NCBI GenBank assembly: GCA_964445105.1
Contig: CAYUJS010000004.1
Span: 13,251 to 77,250 of the forward strand
Direction of reading: 5' to 3'
Source of the DNA: CAWBNS01 sp964445105
GTDB lineage: Bacteria > Chlamydiota > Chlamydiia > Chlamydiales > JAJFMA01
DNA length: 64,000 nt
Below are positions 1-8,952 of this stretch, in pieces (the first letter of the stretch is position 1; each line of letters starts with the position of its first letter). The translations under genes were made by a program, and so were the position numbers. The notes beneath the pieces are model-generated. The model was not told the DNA's origin. It did no database searches and saw only the letters and a list, made by a program, of their open reading frames with translations.

Positions 1-40
1 AAATACTTAGAATTAAAAAAGATTTTTGGGACATTACACT

Positions 41-60
41 GACTTATCGAGAAGTTACCC
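41..60. repeat. Lone terminal inverted repeat of the 127-bp MITE family
   Basis: The 20 bases here (GACTTATCGAGAAGTTACCC) match the right end of the MITE at 13974-14100 except at two positions. The interior of the element is not recognisable to the left, so this is an isolated end, either from a deleted copy or from a diverged one. The rest of 1-205 shows no gene. Confidence 0.55.
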
Positions 61-205
61 AAATAAAGAGGCTTAGCTCGCTAAGAGCAGTTATATGTGA
101 ATTTTTGTTTTGAACTAAAAGAAGTTATAGTCTAGCTTAGGCTTTTCTGCAGAATCCGAAGAGTTATTAAATGCAGAGTTTACGCTTCACTCAAAGGGAA
201 CAGTT

Positions 206-1573
206 ATGCATACAGCCCAATTTAGTGGTTTAGAGAAAGAGACCGTATTAGTCAAAACCTGGCCGTGTGCTAGGGGAACGGTCGGCCTTTACCTTCGCCC
301 TGGCCGAAAGGCAGAGGCGCTTGTCTTAGGCACCGACAATAAAGTATCTCGCATTTCCCAATTTTGGATCTCTGGGTTGCCGGTCACGTTTTTAGAGGAA
401 TCGATAGAAACACAACGTCGGTGCCTATCCGAAACATGTGTGCGCTTGGCTTCCGTTGGGTCCTCTGGTTATCGTCTCTACATAGACCCCAAGCTAAATG
501 GCGGAATGTTTAGCATGGCGGTGGCGGGCTTGTCTGCCCAGTTAGGGGCTGATCGGTTGCCTGAACGGGCCGTAGCTTTTCAGCCAAAATCTTTGGAGAG
601 CGGAAGGGATGGCCGCTTCAAAATTCTATCGTTGGATGGCGGGGGAACAAGGGGCATTATTCCTCTAAAAGTTTTAGCTCATCTGGAAAGGTTGATCGGC
701 CCTGCTCACGAAACGTTTGATCTGATAGGCGGCACCTCTACCGGCGGGATGATCGCTCTGGGGCTTTCTAGGGCAATCCCAGCTACAGCTATCCTCGACG
801 TATACCTCAATCGCTCTGGCGAATTATTCGTGGAAAATAGCCACCCCTGGGTCCATAACGCCGTCGCAGCTGTCGCTAGCAGCGTTGGGGTGGGTAGAGA
901 GACCCTATTGAGGGCGTTGTTTAACAATCCTGTCTATTCGGACATCGGTGTTAAGCGCATTACGGCCGAGCTTTTCGGGCAGAGCGCTATGAAAGATGCC
1001 TTAACCAATGTTCTGATCACGGCTGTAGATGTCACTTTGCCCCATTCTCCCACGACCTGTTTCTTTCATAATCTTGATCGACCCTCTGCATTCTATGCGA
1101 TGCAGGATGTTGCCCGGGCAACATCCGCGGCGCCCACCTATTTTCCGCAGGTACAGCTGGGGGGTCTTAAGTATGTCGACGGGGGGCTAACCTGCAACAA
1201 CCCCGCTCTCGAATGCCACCTTCATGCTAGTACTTACAGGATACGACCTGAGTCTGAATACTGTCTTTCTTTAGGGACTGGCTTTTCTGATGTGGAGGGG
1301 ATCGGTAACGATAACCATAACCTCCTTTATTGGGCCCACTCCATCTTCCCTACCGTTAGCAGCGCGGCGTCAAATACGGTGGATGAAAGGCTTACGGGTA
1401 TTTTAGGGGATCGTTACTTGAGAATTACTCCTCGCCTAGAACACGAAATCCCTTTAGACGCTTGCAACTACGCGGCTCTTCGTGCACTTGAGGAAGTGGG
1501 ACAGCAGCTTGTTGAAGAGCGCCAAGACGATATCAGAGATATTGCTCTTGCCCTTCGTCCTGAATTACTTTAA
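206..1573 (+). CDS. Patatin-like phospholipase with an extra N-terminal module
   Basis: A 455-residue patatin-family lipid acyl hydrolase. The oxyanion-hole motif DGGGTRG lies at residues 144-150, the nucleophile elbow GTSTGG has Ser178, and the catalytic dyad Asp is D325 in a DGG motif, so the Ser-Asp dyad is complete. Residues 1-130 precede the patatin domain and resemble the N-termini of the next two genes (a YRLYIDPKLNGGMF stretch matches HRLSLRFGLNGGMF), so this is a shared module, not a random extension. The start is preceded by AAAGGGAA. No signal peptide is visible. A role as a secreted phospholipase acting on host membranes is inferred from the neighbours. A housekeeping phospholipase is the alternative. 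Confidence 0.85.
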   Translation: MHTAQFSGLEKETVLVKTWPCARGTVGLYLRPGRKAEALVLGTDNKVSRISQFWISGLPVTFLEESIETQRRCLSETCVRLASVGSSGYRLYIDPKLNGGMFSMAVAGLSAQLGADRLPERAVAFQPKSLESGRDGRFKILSLDGGGTRGIIPLKVLAHLERLIGPAHETFDLIGGTSTGGMIALGLSRAIPATAILDVYLNRSGELFVENSHPWVHNAVAAVASSVGVGRETLLRALFNNPVYSDIGVKRITAELFGQSAMKDALTNVLITAVDVTLPHSPTTCFFHNLDRPSAFYAMQDVARATSAAPTYFPQVQLGGLKYVDGGLTCNNPALECHLHASTYRIRPESEYCLSLGTGFSDVEGIGNDNHNLLYWAHSIFPTVSSAASNTVDERLTGILGDRYLRITPRLEHEIPLDACNYAALRALEEVGQQLVEERQDDIRDIALALRPELL

Positions 1574-1597
1574 CAGATTTAACAGCAAGGATTCAAA

Positions 1598-2767
1598 ATG
1601 AACACGATAGGTTGTGCTGAGACAAACGCCTGTGATTCAGCAAGGCAAGGCTCGACTCTTTATCTACAAACAGATAAGGGTGAGCGATTGGTTCTTATTT
1701 TTAAAGAAACTTTATTGAAGAGCTGTTTCCTCAACGTTCAAGATGGCTGGAAGCAGCTTCAATCGTACGATATACCTAAAGAGCTGATCAATAAAACGCC
1801 TCAGCAATTGAACAGCCTACTGGCGGCAGCTAGCCTTCAGATTTCGCAATTCGATAACGGCGATCACAGACTTTCCTTGCGCTTTGGGCTGAACGGGGGG
1901 ATGTTTCGCAGAGAATTGGCTCAGCTTAGTGAGATCGAAGGCTACCACCAAATGATCGCGCAAGTCGAAAGAGAATTTCTCTCAGTCCCAGTTAGAGTGA
2001 TAGACCCTGCCACCGGCAACCTCATCAAAGGCGGAGCTGCGTTGGGCGTGGGCGCGCTGGGAAGCGGCCTGGGCATGGGCGCCGTCGCTCTTCTCGCTAC
2101 CAATCCCGCAGGGTGGCTAGTGATGGGGGCCGTTGGCGCAGTCGGCGCGGTTGTGTTTGGCGCTTGCGGTTGGCTATTTGCGTCCAGCGAACTGGATCGA
2201 CATAATCGTGAAGCGGAGCAAGATAAGGCGCGCCTCAATAGTCTATTCGAGAAATACGCTGCGATTCAGATCGATCTCGAAAAGAGAAACTTGGCGGGTG
2301 CTGGCGTCAAATCTGTCGAGCTATACCAACAGCTAATAAATGATAGTTATATAAAAAATGCGACTGATTACGATTTTGAGTTAGACCATGGCGCTTTTGA
2401 TTTGCTGGGTAGACACTTTGCGAGGGACAAAAAGGCTGCTGTCTTATTTGCCGCAAAGTTCCTTATTTTGTCCGTTCTGGCTGGTATACCGACAGAATTT
2501 GGTGAAGGCCGGGCACGCCGCCTTCGTCCCACAGCTGCTATCATCCGCCATCTGGAAGAGCTGCTCGACCAACCGGATCGCGCTGTCGACGAACCAATCG
2601 TTGAGACTGTCTATTTTATTCTTGGTGATCTGTTGTACAAAACGCAGCGTTATCCCCGAGCCATCGAATATTTTCAGCGCATATCTGCCGCGAACGTAGA
2701 ATTGCAACAGAATGCTCGCTTGATGGTACAACACGTGAGGGGGCTTCAAAGAACCCTTAATTATTAG
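1598..2767 (+). CDS. Unknown protein with glycine/alanine-rich membrane hairpin (candidate Inc/effector)
   Basis: A 389-residue protein of no family I recognise. Residues 15-125 form the module shared with the upstream patatin protein and the downstream paralogue. Residues about 145-167 and 171-195 are two hydrophobic Gly/Ala-rich segments separated by a tight NPAG turn, the bilobed hairpin typical of chlamydial inclusion-membrane proteins. The C-terminal 150 residues are helical and end in a TPR-like stretch (LGDLLYKTQRYPRAIEYFQ). The start follows an AAGGA ribosome site and lies 24 bases after the phospholipase stop, so the two are probably co-transcribed. Insertion into a host-derived membrane is inference. 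Confidence 0.75.
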   Translation: MNTIGCAETNACDSARQGSTLYLQTDKGERLVLIFKETLLKSCFLNVQDGWKQLQSYDIPKELINKTPQQLNSLLAAASLQISQFDNGDHRLSLRFGLNGGMFRRELAQLSEIEGYHQMIAQVEREFLSVPVRVIDPATGNLIKGGAALGVGALGSGLGMGAVALLATNPAGWLVMGAVGAVGAVVFGACGWLFASSELDRHNREAEQDKARLNSLFEKYAAIQIDLEKRNLAGAGVKSVELYQQLINDSYIKNATDYDFELDHGAFDLLGRHFARDKKAAVLFAAKFLILSVLAGIPTEFGEGRARRLRPTAAIIRHLEELLDQPDRAVDEPIVETVYFILGDLLYKTQRYPRAIEYFQRISAANVELQQNARLMVQHVRGLQRTLNY

Positions 2768-2792
2768 GTCGGTGTTCCGCCTAATTTGGGTA

Positions 2793-2834
2793 AGCGCTCC
2801 TACTAGCTAGGCGGCAGCCTGTTATAGGAGCGCT
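2793..2834 (+). terminator. Inverted repeat between paralogues (possible terminator or processing site)
   Basis: Perfect 10-base arms AGCGCTCCTA / TAGGAGCGCT enclose a 22-base loop. No T run follows, so an intrinsic terminator is not certain. Confidence 0.35.
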
Positions 2835-2890
2835 GGGGTGCGTATTTGAGCCTGAACTATTTTAATGCGTCAAAAACTAAGGGCCGTAAT

Positions 2891-5635
2891 ATGGAAACGA
2901 CAGATTATTTAGGAATGAGGAGCTGTGGTTCATTGCGGCAGGAGCCAGCCCTCCATCTTCGGACGGGTAAGGGCGAACGCATAGCTATTCTTTTTAGAGA
3001 TTCCTTGTCCGAAAACTGTTTTCTTAAAGTTCAGGGCGAATGGAAGAAGCTGCATTTTTATGATTTGCCGAAAGAGTTGAAAAATAAAACATCGGCACAG
3101 CTAAGCGCTTTGCTGCAGGCGGCTGCCCTTCGGGTGTCGCGGTTTGATAATGGCGATCATAGACTTGTCTTGCAGCTTGGCTTAAAGGGCGGCGTTTTTG
3201 ACCAGGAAATCGCCCAGCTGCGGGCGATTGGGGGCTACCAGCAAATTATTGCTCAGGTAGAAAAAGAATTCCTCGCGGTCGTAAATCCTCCCACTGCTAA
3301 CCTCTTGCGGATCGGGGCTGTAGCGGGCGTAGGTCTGGGGGCGAGTGCTGTTGCTCTCCTTTCTAGTGCCCCGGATGGCTGGCTGGTTACTGGGGCTCGC
3401 CTCACCGGTGCGGTTGCATTGGGGGCTTGCGGTTGGGTTGGCGTTTCTGTTATGCAGAGTGAGCGCAGCCCGGAAGCCAGGCAAGACAGCAAAAAATTAA
3501 ACGATATTTTTCAAATATACGCTGACACCCAGCTTAATCTCGCTAAAGGGAATACTGCAGCTGCCAATGCAGGATCTGTTAGGCTATACCAGCAATTGCG
3601 AAGAGATGGGTATATAAAAAATGAAACCGAGCACACTTTTGACTTAGATCGTTTTTCGTTCGACAAATTGGCCAGGCATTTTGAAAGCACCCAAAGAGCC
3701 TCGCTTGTTTTTACGGCAAAATTTCTTGTTTTGTCTGTTTTAGCTGGCTTGCCAGTAGAATTTGGGAAGGACCGAGGGCGGCAGCGTGTTCGCCCGACAG
3801 CTACTATTATCAGCCAGTTAGAGGCTTTGATTGACCGATCAGGCCGCGGCGTTGACGAGCCAGTCGTCCAGGCCGTCTATTTTATGCTGGAACAGTTAAC
3901 GCAGTGTTCTAGTCGAGAAATCGCCCAGCTGAGGGTGGTTGAAGGCTATTCACAAATTATCGCTCAGATAGAAAGAGAATTCCTCGCGGTAGTGAACTCT
4001 CCCGCTACTAACCTCTTGAAAATCGGGGTTGGCTTCAACGGTGAGGCTGCATTTGGAGTTTTTTGGCAAAATAGAAAAAAGTTAAATGATATTTTTAAAG
4101 TATATGCTGACACTCAGCTTAATCTCGCCAAAGGGAATACTGCGGCTGCCAACGCAGGATCTGTTGGGCTATACCAGCAATTACGAAGAGATGGGTATAT
4201 AAAAAATGAAACCGAGTACACTTTTGACTTAGATCGTTTTTCGTTCGACAAGTTGGCCAAGCATTTTGAAAGCAACCAAAGAGCCTCACTTGTTTTCACA
4301 GCAAAGTTCCTTGTGTTGTCTGTTTTAGCTGGCTTGCCAGCAGAATTTGGGGATCAAGGACGGCAGCGCGTTCGCCCAATAGCTAATCTTATCGGCCACT
4401 TAGAGGCTCTGGTCGACCAATCAGGTCGCAGCATTGACGAGTCGGTTGTTCAGGCCGTCTATTTTATAATGGGGGACCTGCTATACCAAACGCAGTGCTA
4501 TGGTCGGGCAGTTGATTGCTTTCAACGTATACCGCCTTGCATCCCAGAACTGCACCAGAGTGCGTGCCGGATGGTAGCTCACATAAGCGTACTTCAGAAC
4601 GGCAGCAATGAGAGGCTCTCGGCCAGCGACATGTCACAAGAGCTAGCGCCTGGAAGGCCCGTAGCCTCTAGCAGTAGGCTCCGACAATTAGATAGCGCTC
4701 CAAAAGCAAGGCGCCAAATGTCGCAACCTGATTACGGCAGTCGCGCGCTTTCTTTGTACCCTGGCTCAAGTAGTGGTGCATTTCACCGAGAAATCGCCCA
4801 GCTGAAGGCTGTGGAAGGCTGTCACCAAAGCATTACAACGCTAGAAAGAGACTTCCTGAGGCTCTCCCCCGCGATGATAGGCCCCGCGGCTGCTCGCCTT
4901 GTCAAAGGCGGGGTTGCGGTGGGTGCCGGGCTTGCAGGCGGAGGCATAGGAGTAGGCACTGTTGCTCTTTTCGCCGCCAATCCAGCTGGCTGGGCGGTTC
5001 TGGGAGCCGGTCTTGTCGGTGCAGCCGCAGTAGGGGCTTGCGGGTGGATGTTCGCTTCTGATCGATTGGATAAACATAATGCGGAGGCTCAGCGAGGCAA
5101 AGAATTAGAAAGTGTTTTTGAAAGATATGCTGATATTCAATTTACCCTTGCTCAAGGAGATGTTTTAGCTGCTAATGCTAAATCTATTAAGTTTTACGAA
5201 CAGTTGAAAGGTAATGGATACATAAAAAATGCAACTGATTATGCTTTCGATTTAGATGAGCGTGCATTTAGCAATCTAGTTAACCGTTTTGAAAGAGAGA
5301 AAAGAGCTGCTGCGTTGTTTACGGTAAAATTTCTTATTCTATCTGTTTTGGCTGGTATGCCGGCGGAATTTTTGGAAGGTCGCGCGCGCCGCTTTCGTCC
5401 GACGACTGCCATCATAGCTTATTTTGAGGCCTTGATCGATGGAGTAGAACGCGGCGTTGAGGAGCGGCTTATTCATGCCGTTTATTTTATTCTTGGAGAT
5501 CTGCTGTATAGGACGCAGTGTTACGCCCGAGCGATTGCTTACCTCCAGCGCATACCTCCGCATAGTGCAGAATTATACCAGGGAGCCCGTCAGATGGTGG
5601 CGGAGATAGGCAGCCTTCAGATGGCCTTTGATTAG
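2891..5635 (+). CDS. Internally triplicated paralogue of the preceding gene (candidate Inc/effector)
   Basis: I place the start at the ATG at 2891, because the residues that follow align with the start of the upstream paralogue; an upstream TTG at 2846 is open but has no matching sequence. The 914-residue protein holds three copies of the paralogue body. Copy 1 is full length (N-module, hydrophobic hairpin, C-terminal domain). Copy 2 has lost the N-module and most of the hairpin. After a Ser/Arg-rich linker near residues 585-630, copy 3 has a strong hairpin and an intact C-terminal domain but only the tail of the N-module. DNA at about 3500-3880 and 4076-4470 is nearly identical, so the duplication is recent and probably arose by unequal recombination. 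Function is unknown. Confidence 0.75.
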   Translation: METTDYLGMRSCGSLRQEPALHLRTGKGERIAILFRDSLSENCFLKVQGEWKKLHFYDLPKELKNKTSAQLSALLQAAALRVSRFDNGDHRLVLQLGLKGGVFDQEIAQLRAIGGYQQIIAQVEKEFLAVVNPPTANLLRIGAVAGVGLGASAVALLSSAPDGWLVTGARLTGAVALGACGWVGVSVMQSERSPEARQDSKKLNDIFQIYADTQLNLAKGNTAAANAGSVRLYQQLRRDGYIKNETEHTFDLDRFSFDKLARHFESTQRASLVFTAKFLVLSVLAGLPVEFGKDRGRQRVRPTATIISQLEALIDRSGRGVDEPVVQAVYFMLEQLTQCSSREIAQLRVVEGYSQIIAQIEREFLAVVNSPATNLLKIGVGFNGEAAFGVFWQNRKKLNDIFKVYADTQLNLAKGNTAAANAGSVGLYQQLRRDGYIKNETEYTFDLDRFSFDKLAKHFESNQRASLVFTAKFLVLSVLAGLPAEFGDQGRQRVRPIANLIGHLEALVDQSGRSIDESVVQAVYFIMGDLLYQTQCYGRAVDCFQRIPPCIPELHQSACRMVAHISVLQNGSNERLSASDMSQELAPGRPVASSSRLRQLDSAPKARRQMSQPDYGSRALSLYPGSSSGAFHREIAQLKAVEGCHQSITTLERDFLRLSPAMIGPAAARLVKGGVAVGAGLAGGGIGVGTVALFAANPAGWAVLGAGLVGAAAVGACGWMFASDRLDKHNAEAQRGKELESVFERYADIQFTLAQGDVLAANAKSIKFYEQLKGNGYIKNATDYAFDLDERAFSNLVNRFEREKRAAALFTVKFLILSVLAGMPAEFLEGRARRFRPTTAIIAYFEALIDGVERGVEERLIHAVYFILGDLLYRTQCYARAIAYLQRIPPHSAELYQGARQMVAEIGSLQMAFD

Positions 5636-5678
5636 AATAGCGATTTTTTACGTTCCATAAATTAACAAAGGATAGAAC

Positions 5679-7202
5679 ATGTTCTCCACCTTTAACTTAA
5701 TTGCGTCTAGTAGTGCTGTTCCGACATACAGTTTAGATGCGGTGTCGGCGGCCGCGGTCCAGACCCCTGAGGACAGAGAATTATACCTCAATTACCTCTT
5801 ACATAACCCCGGTCTATCTCCTTTGCAAAAGCTGTTCGGCTTACGGGCCTCTGAAGAGCCTGCTCAGAAAGAAATAACGGCGCACGCTAGAAGATTATAC
5901 GTGTATATTCATCCGGACAAAGTTTCTGAATCCGAAAGAGAGCGCTGTACTCAGCTATTCAAACTGGTAAAACAAGCCGAAGAAACGATTCTCTCAGTCA
6001 GCGCTTCTGAGAATACTGGCGGGATCCGCCCCTCTGGGTCTTGGTCAAGCCATTTCGACCCGGTACAGCTGGTCTTGGACGCATTGAGAGATGGAAAGTG
6101 GCTGCAAGCCGAGAAATTGTGCGCAAGCGGCAGCCTAGAAGATGAAAGGCTGGCCATTTTGAAGAGCATTATTTCGGCGCGCTTGGGCGATCTACCAGCA
6201 GCTCTCGAATCTGTCCCCGCCGGTGCGGGCCAGTTAAGGCAGATTTGGTTAGACTACCAAGAACTCATTGAAAGGGCACAATCCTCTCCGGGTTTTGTAG
6301 CACAAGAAGATTGCTATGGCCTGTTGAACAGAATGAAAGCTCTTAGTTTTCCCAATCTACCAGTTGATGTCGCTTCGCATTCTTTGCATAAGCTATTGAT
6401 GGATCTTTGCCTGCGTCGTGGAGATCTAATTGATTATCAGAAGCATTTGCGCGAAGCAATTCGCTGCTGCCCTTCTGGCCTTGAACAGGAGAAGCGCCAG
6501 CTTATCCACGATCTTAGATCGCATTTAGCGGAAAATTATGCAGAATATGAAAATAGTTCCGAAAAGACGAATTTTATAGATAAAATAGACCCTGTCGGAG
6601 AGTTGGCAATTGTGAGGATGCAAATCCTGGAAGATATACAAGAGGACCTGCGACAACTATCCGTGGCCGGCGCCGTGGATGCTCTTGAGGAATCAAGACT
6701 AGACGAGGCTTTAAAAATTATAGAGATAGAGCTGAGTAGTTCGGAGCGTTCTGGCTTTTTTCCGTATCTCCGCGAGTTTTTCTTTTCAAATCCCTACAGC
6801 GATGTCTTGAGCCAACAAAAGTTGAGGTTTTGCTACAACATAGTTAAGGGACTGATTTGTTTTGATCAAGGAGATAGCCTTCAAGCTGCGCACCATTTTT
6901 CTCTGGCTGATCAAAATCTGCTGCTGGGTCTGGTCTCATTCAATCTGCATCAATACGCACGGGCGATTGAGTTTTGGAAGAAGCTGAAAACCGAGCGCAC
7001 GGAACAGTACATCTTTACCACCATGAACTACTGCGATACATTCTATATCAGCGAAGACAGTAACTTCCGTAGAGAGCAGCTAGGGCAGGTGGATGAGACG
7101 CAGTTTCAGCTCATGAAAAAGGGATTTAAGAGGCGCGATAGCTCCGAATCTTCGAGCTCTGCGCTAGGCTCCGATCCCCATAGATTGCCCCATACGGCAT
7201 AG
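5679..7202 (+). CDS. J-domain-like protein with TPR-like C-terminus
   Basis: A 507-residue protein. Residues about 46-106 look like a DnaJ J-domain: helix, basic helix, HPDK at 78-81, then an acidic/basic helix. The HPD tripeptide that stimulates Hsp70 ATPase is intact. No Gly/Phe region or zinc domain follows, so it is not DnaJ itself. Residues about 130-470 are helical with TPR-like pairs (for example GLICFDQGDSLQAAHHFSLA), and the tail is Ser-rich. It follows the hairpin proteins in the same direction with an AAAGGA ribosome site, which suggests a secreted or chaperone-like partner of that cluster. Its 3' end overlaps the convergent psd gene by 39 bases. Confidence 0.7.
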   Translation: MFSTFNLIASSSAVPTYSLDAVSAAAVQTPEDRELYLNYLLHNPGLSPLQKLFGLRASEEPAQKEITAHARRLYVYIHPDKVSESERERCTQLFKLVKQAEETILSVSASENTGGIRPSGSWSSHFDPVQLVLDALRDGKWLQAEKLCASGSLEDERLAILKSIISARLGDLPAALESVPAGAGQLRQIWLDYQELIERAQSSPGFVAQEDCYGLLNRMKALSFPNLPVDVASHSLHKLLMDLCLRRGDLIDYQKHLREAIRCCPSGLEQEKRQLIHDLRSHLAENYAEYENSSEKTNFIDKIDPVGELAIVRMQILEDIQEDLRQLSVAGAVDALEESRLDEALKIIEIELSSSERSGFFPYLREFFFSNPYSDVLSQQKLRFCYNIVKGLICFDQGDSLQAAHHFSLADQNLLLGLVSFNLHQYARAIEFWKKLKTERTEQYIFTTMNYCDTFYISEDSNFRREQLGQVDETQFQLMKKGFKRRDSSESSSSALGSDPHRLPHTA

Positions 7203-8072
7203 GATTTCTAGCCCCTGTCGACTGGCTTGTAGGAGATCCTCATCAAAACGGATGGCGCCCGGGAGAAATAACAGGATCAGGGTAGAGCCTCCGAAAGAAA
7301 AGTAACCCTTTTCGTCGCCCTTGCAATAGGGTGCGAAGGCTTGATAAGTTTGGTGAATGGTGCCCACGGTAGTGGCTCCTACCTCGGCCAAAAGAACGTC
7401 TCCAAACTGGTCAGACTGCATCTGGCAATAAACGCGCTTATTGGTCCAAAAGATGTGTAGCCGATCTCGGAGGGCCCAGGGGTTCACGGAATAGAGAGGG
7501 CCGGAGATGGGGTGAGTTTTGCTTGGAATACCGCTCACAGGAAAGTGGAAACGATGATAATCCATTGGGCAGAGACGGGCTAGTACCATGCTTCCCCCTG
7601 CGTACTGCTTGGCAAGTGCTTCATCGTTCAAGAACTTACTCAGGTTAAATTCCTGCCCTTTGACGACGAATGGGGTGCTGCGCTCAATATCCTGGAAAAA
7701 GTAAAAACGCCCGTCTGCTGGGATGATGGCAGTTTTTTTACCTGAGCTAATCGGGCGCGCCTCAGGTTTCAACTGCCTAATAAAAAACTCGTTAAACGAT
7801 TGAAAGTGCTCGATAGGTTGGACGAATTCAGAGGTGTCAAGCCCGTAAGTTTCAATGAACGGGCCGATGTTCTTAGATGAGCGAGGTCTGCGCTGCCAAT
7901 AGCCGCAGAGCTTAGAAACGATCGGCCAGCGCGCAACTAGGTGTTTGAGCGGCCTTCCGACCAAACGCGAGCGCTTTCTCGTACCGTAGAGCAGCCCCAG
8001 GGCGCCGCCCCAGAAAACTTTTTCCTCATGCTTTTGCCCGGTCATGCGGTCGATGTAGTAGATAGGATCCAT
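7164..8072 (-). CDS. psd: Phosphatidylserine decarboxylase proenzyme
   Basis: Converts phosphatidylserine to phosphatidylethanolamine at the inner membrane. The 302-residue length fits the chlamydial enzyme. Near the C-terminus the proenzyme self-cleaves in a G-S-T motif (FSFGGSTLI), which makes Ser263 the residue that becomes the pyruvoyl group; many family members have LGST where this has GGST. An ADGR motif and a DYHRFH motif supply the Asp and His of the self-processing triad. In Chlamydia psd lies near mnmE and nth, and that neighbourhood is kept here. It overlaps the tail of the convergent J-domain gene. Confidence 0.93.
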   Translation of the reverse strand: MDPIYYIDRMTGQKHEEKVFWGGALGLLYGTRKRSRLVGRPLKHLVARWPIVSKLCGYWQRRPRSSKNIGPFIETYGLDTSEFVQPIEHFQSFNEFFIRQLKPEARPISSGKKTAIIPADGRFYFFQDIERSTPFVVKGQEFNLSKFLNDEALAKQYAGGSMVLARLCPMDYHRFHFPVSGIPSKTHPISGPLYSVNPWALRDRLHIFWTNKRVYCQMQSDQFGDVLLAEVGATTVGTIHQTYQAFAPYCKGDEKGYFSFGGSTLILLFLPGAIRFDEDLLQASRQGLEILCRMGQSMGIGA

Positions 8073-8223
8073 GAGAGTTTGCCGGAGTTATGAGTTGTTT
8101 TTGTCAACTGTGCCAGATTTTGCTTCGCAACGAGAGCTTTATCCGATTTTAAACGCGAAAAAATAAAACCGGTCGTAGGTCAAGAGATTGCGCTAGATGT
8201 CGAAAAGGAATTGTCCACTCCGG

Positions 8224-8604
8224 TTAAGGGCGTGCTAGGCCTTTTTTGCTGGCGACTTGGGAAAAAAAGGCGAGCTCTTTGATTATTTCTGGATCGAACG
8301 TGTGCGTGAGGTTTTGCGCTTGGATGGTTTTTTGTAAGCGGCCTGCGGCTTTCACCATACGCAAAATTTGCTCTTTATTTTGCTGCTGTTGCAGGTAGCT
8401 GGCCTTAATTGTGGCGTAGTCCAGAAATTGCTGACGCAGTTCACGAAGTTTTACCAGGCTGCTCTCGGTCACTTCAATCAGATCGTTGAGCTGGCGTATT
8501 GTATCGCCGCCCGCAGGTTCATACCCGCCCTCGATAGTTTCTGCCGCCGAAAGACCGCAGGTCACAAAAAGAAAAGCAAGAGATAAGATAAGAGACCGTT
8601 TCAT
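8224..8604 (-). CDS. Small exported protein of unknown function
   Basis: A 126-residue protein that begins with a typical signal peptide (MKRSLILSLAFLFVTCGLSA, cleavage expected after SAA). The mature part is polar, helical and Gln/Leu-rich with no cysteine, consistent with a short periplasmic coiled coil. I do not recognise a family. It lies upstream of psd on the same strand, with about 150 bases between them. Confidence 0.7.
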   Translation of the reverse strand: MKRSLILSLAFLFVTCGLSAAETIEGGYEPAGGDTIRQLNDLIEVTESSLVKLRELRQQFLDYATIKASYLQQQQNKEQILRMVKAAGRLQKTIQAQNLTHTFDPEIIKELAFFSQVASKKGLARP

Positions 8605-8650
8605 GGATAGCAGTTTAGCGCTTAGAGGGGCTTGTTGTCAAAGTCCAAAC

Positions 8651-8790
8651 CAGCTGCTTCCGCTAAAAAAAAGAGCCGACTGGCTTCGCAATAGCCATTA
8701 GCCTCGTTTTGTTCTTCATCCGTATTTGGCGCTAGAAATGCGTCACCAGCTAAGCCACAGCCGGTTGCTTTTTTTAGTAGGAGCTGCTGC
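8651..8790. repeat. Palindromic intergenic repeat, copy 1
   Basis: Ends are inverted repeats: CAGCTGCTTCCGCTAAAAAA at the left and the reverse complement of CAGCAGCTCCTACTAAAAAA at the right. The interior has the family words CCGACTGGCT and AGCCTCGTTTTG. It fills most of the 348-base gap between the small exported gene and mnmE. Confidence 0.75.
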
Positions 8791-8952
8791 GTGGGCCACA
8801 GCACGACTAGAGCCAGGGCAAAGTGAATAAGCTGCAAATTGGTGGTGGATAGCGGTTTTCTTTGTAATTTGCTGTCAAATATGGCGAAATTTCCTGTATC
8901 ATCGCATCGCACTATTAGAAGAATCCTCTACCAAGAACACTATTCCGGTATT

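Noticed and set aside
8839..8952. Longer mnmE reading frame starting at 8839
   Set aside because: The extra 38 codons lie just past a palindromic repeat and match no part of MnmE; the family N-terminus begins at 8953.
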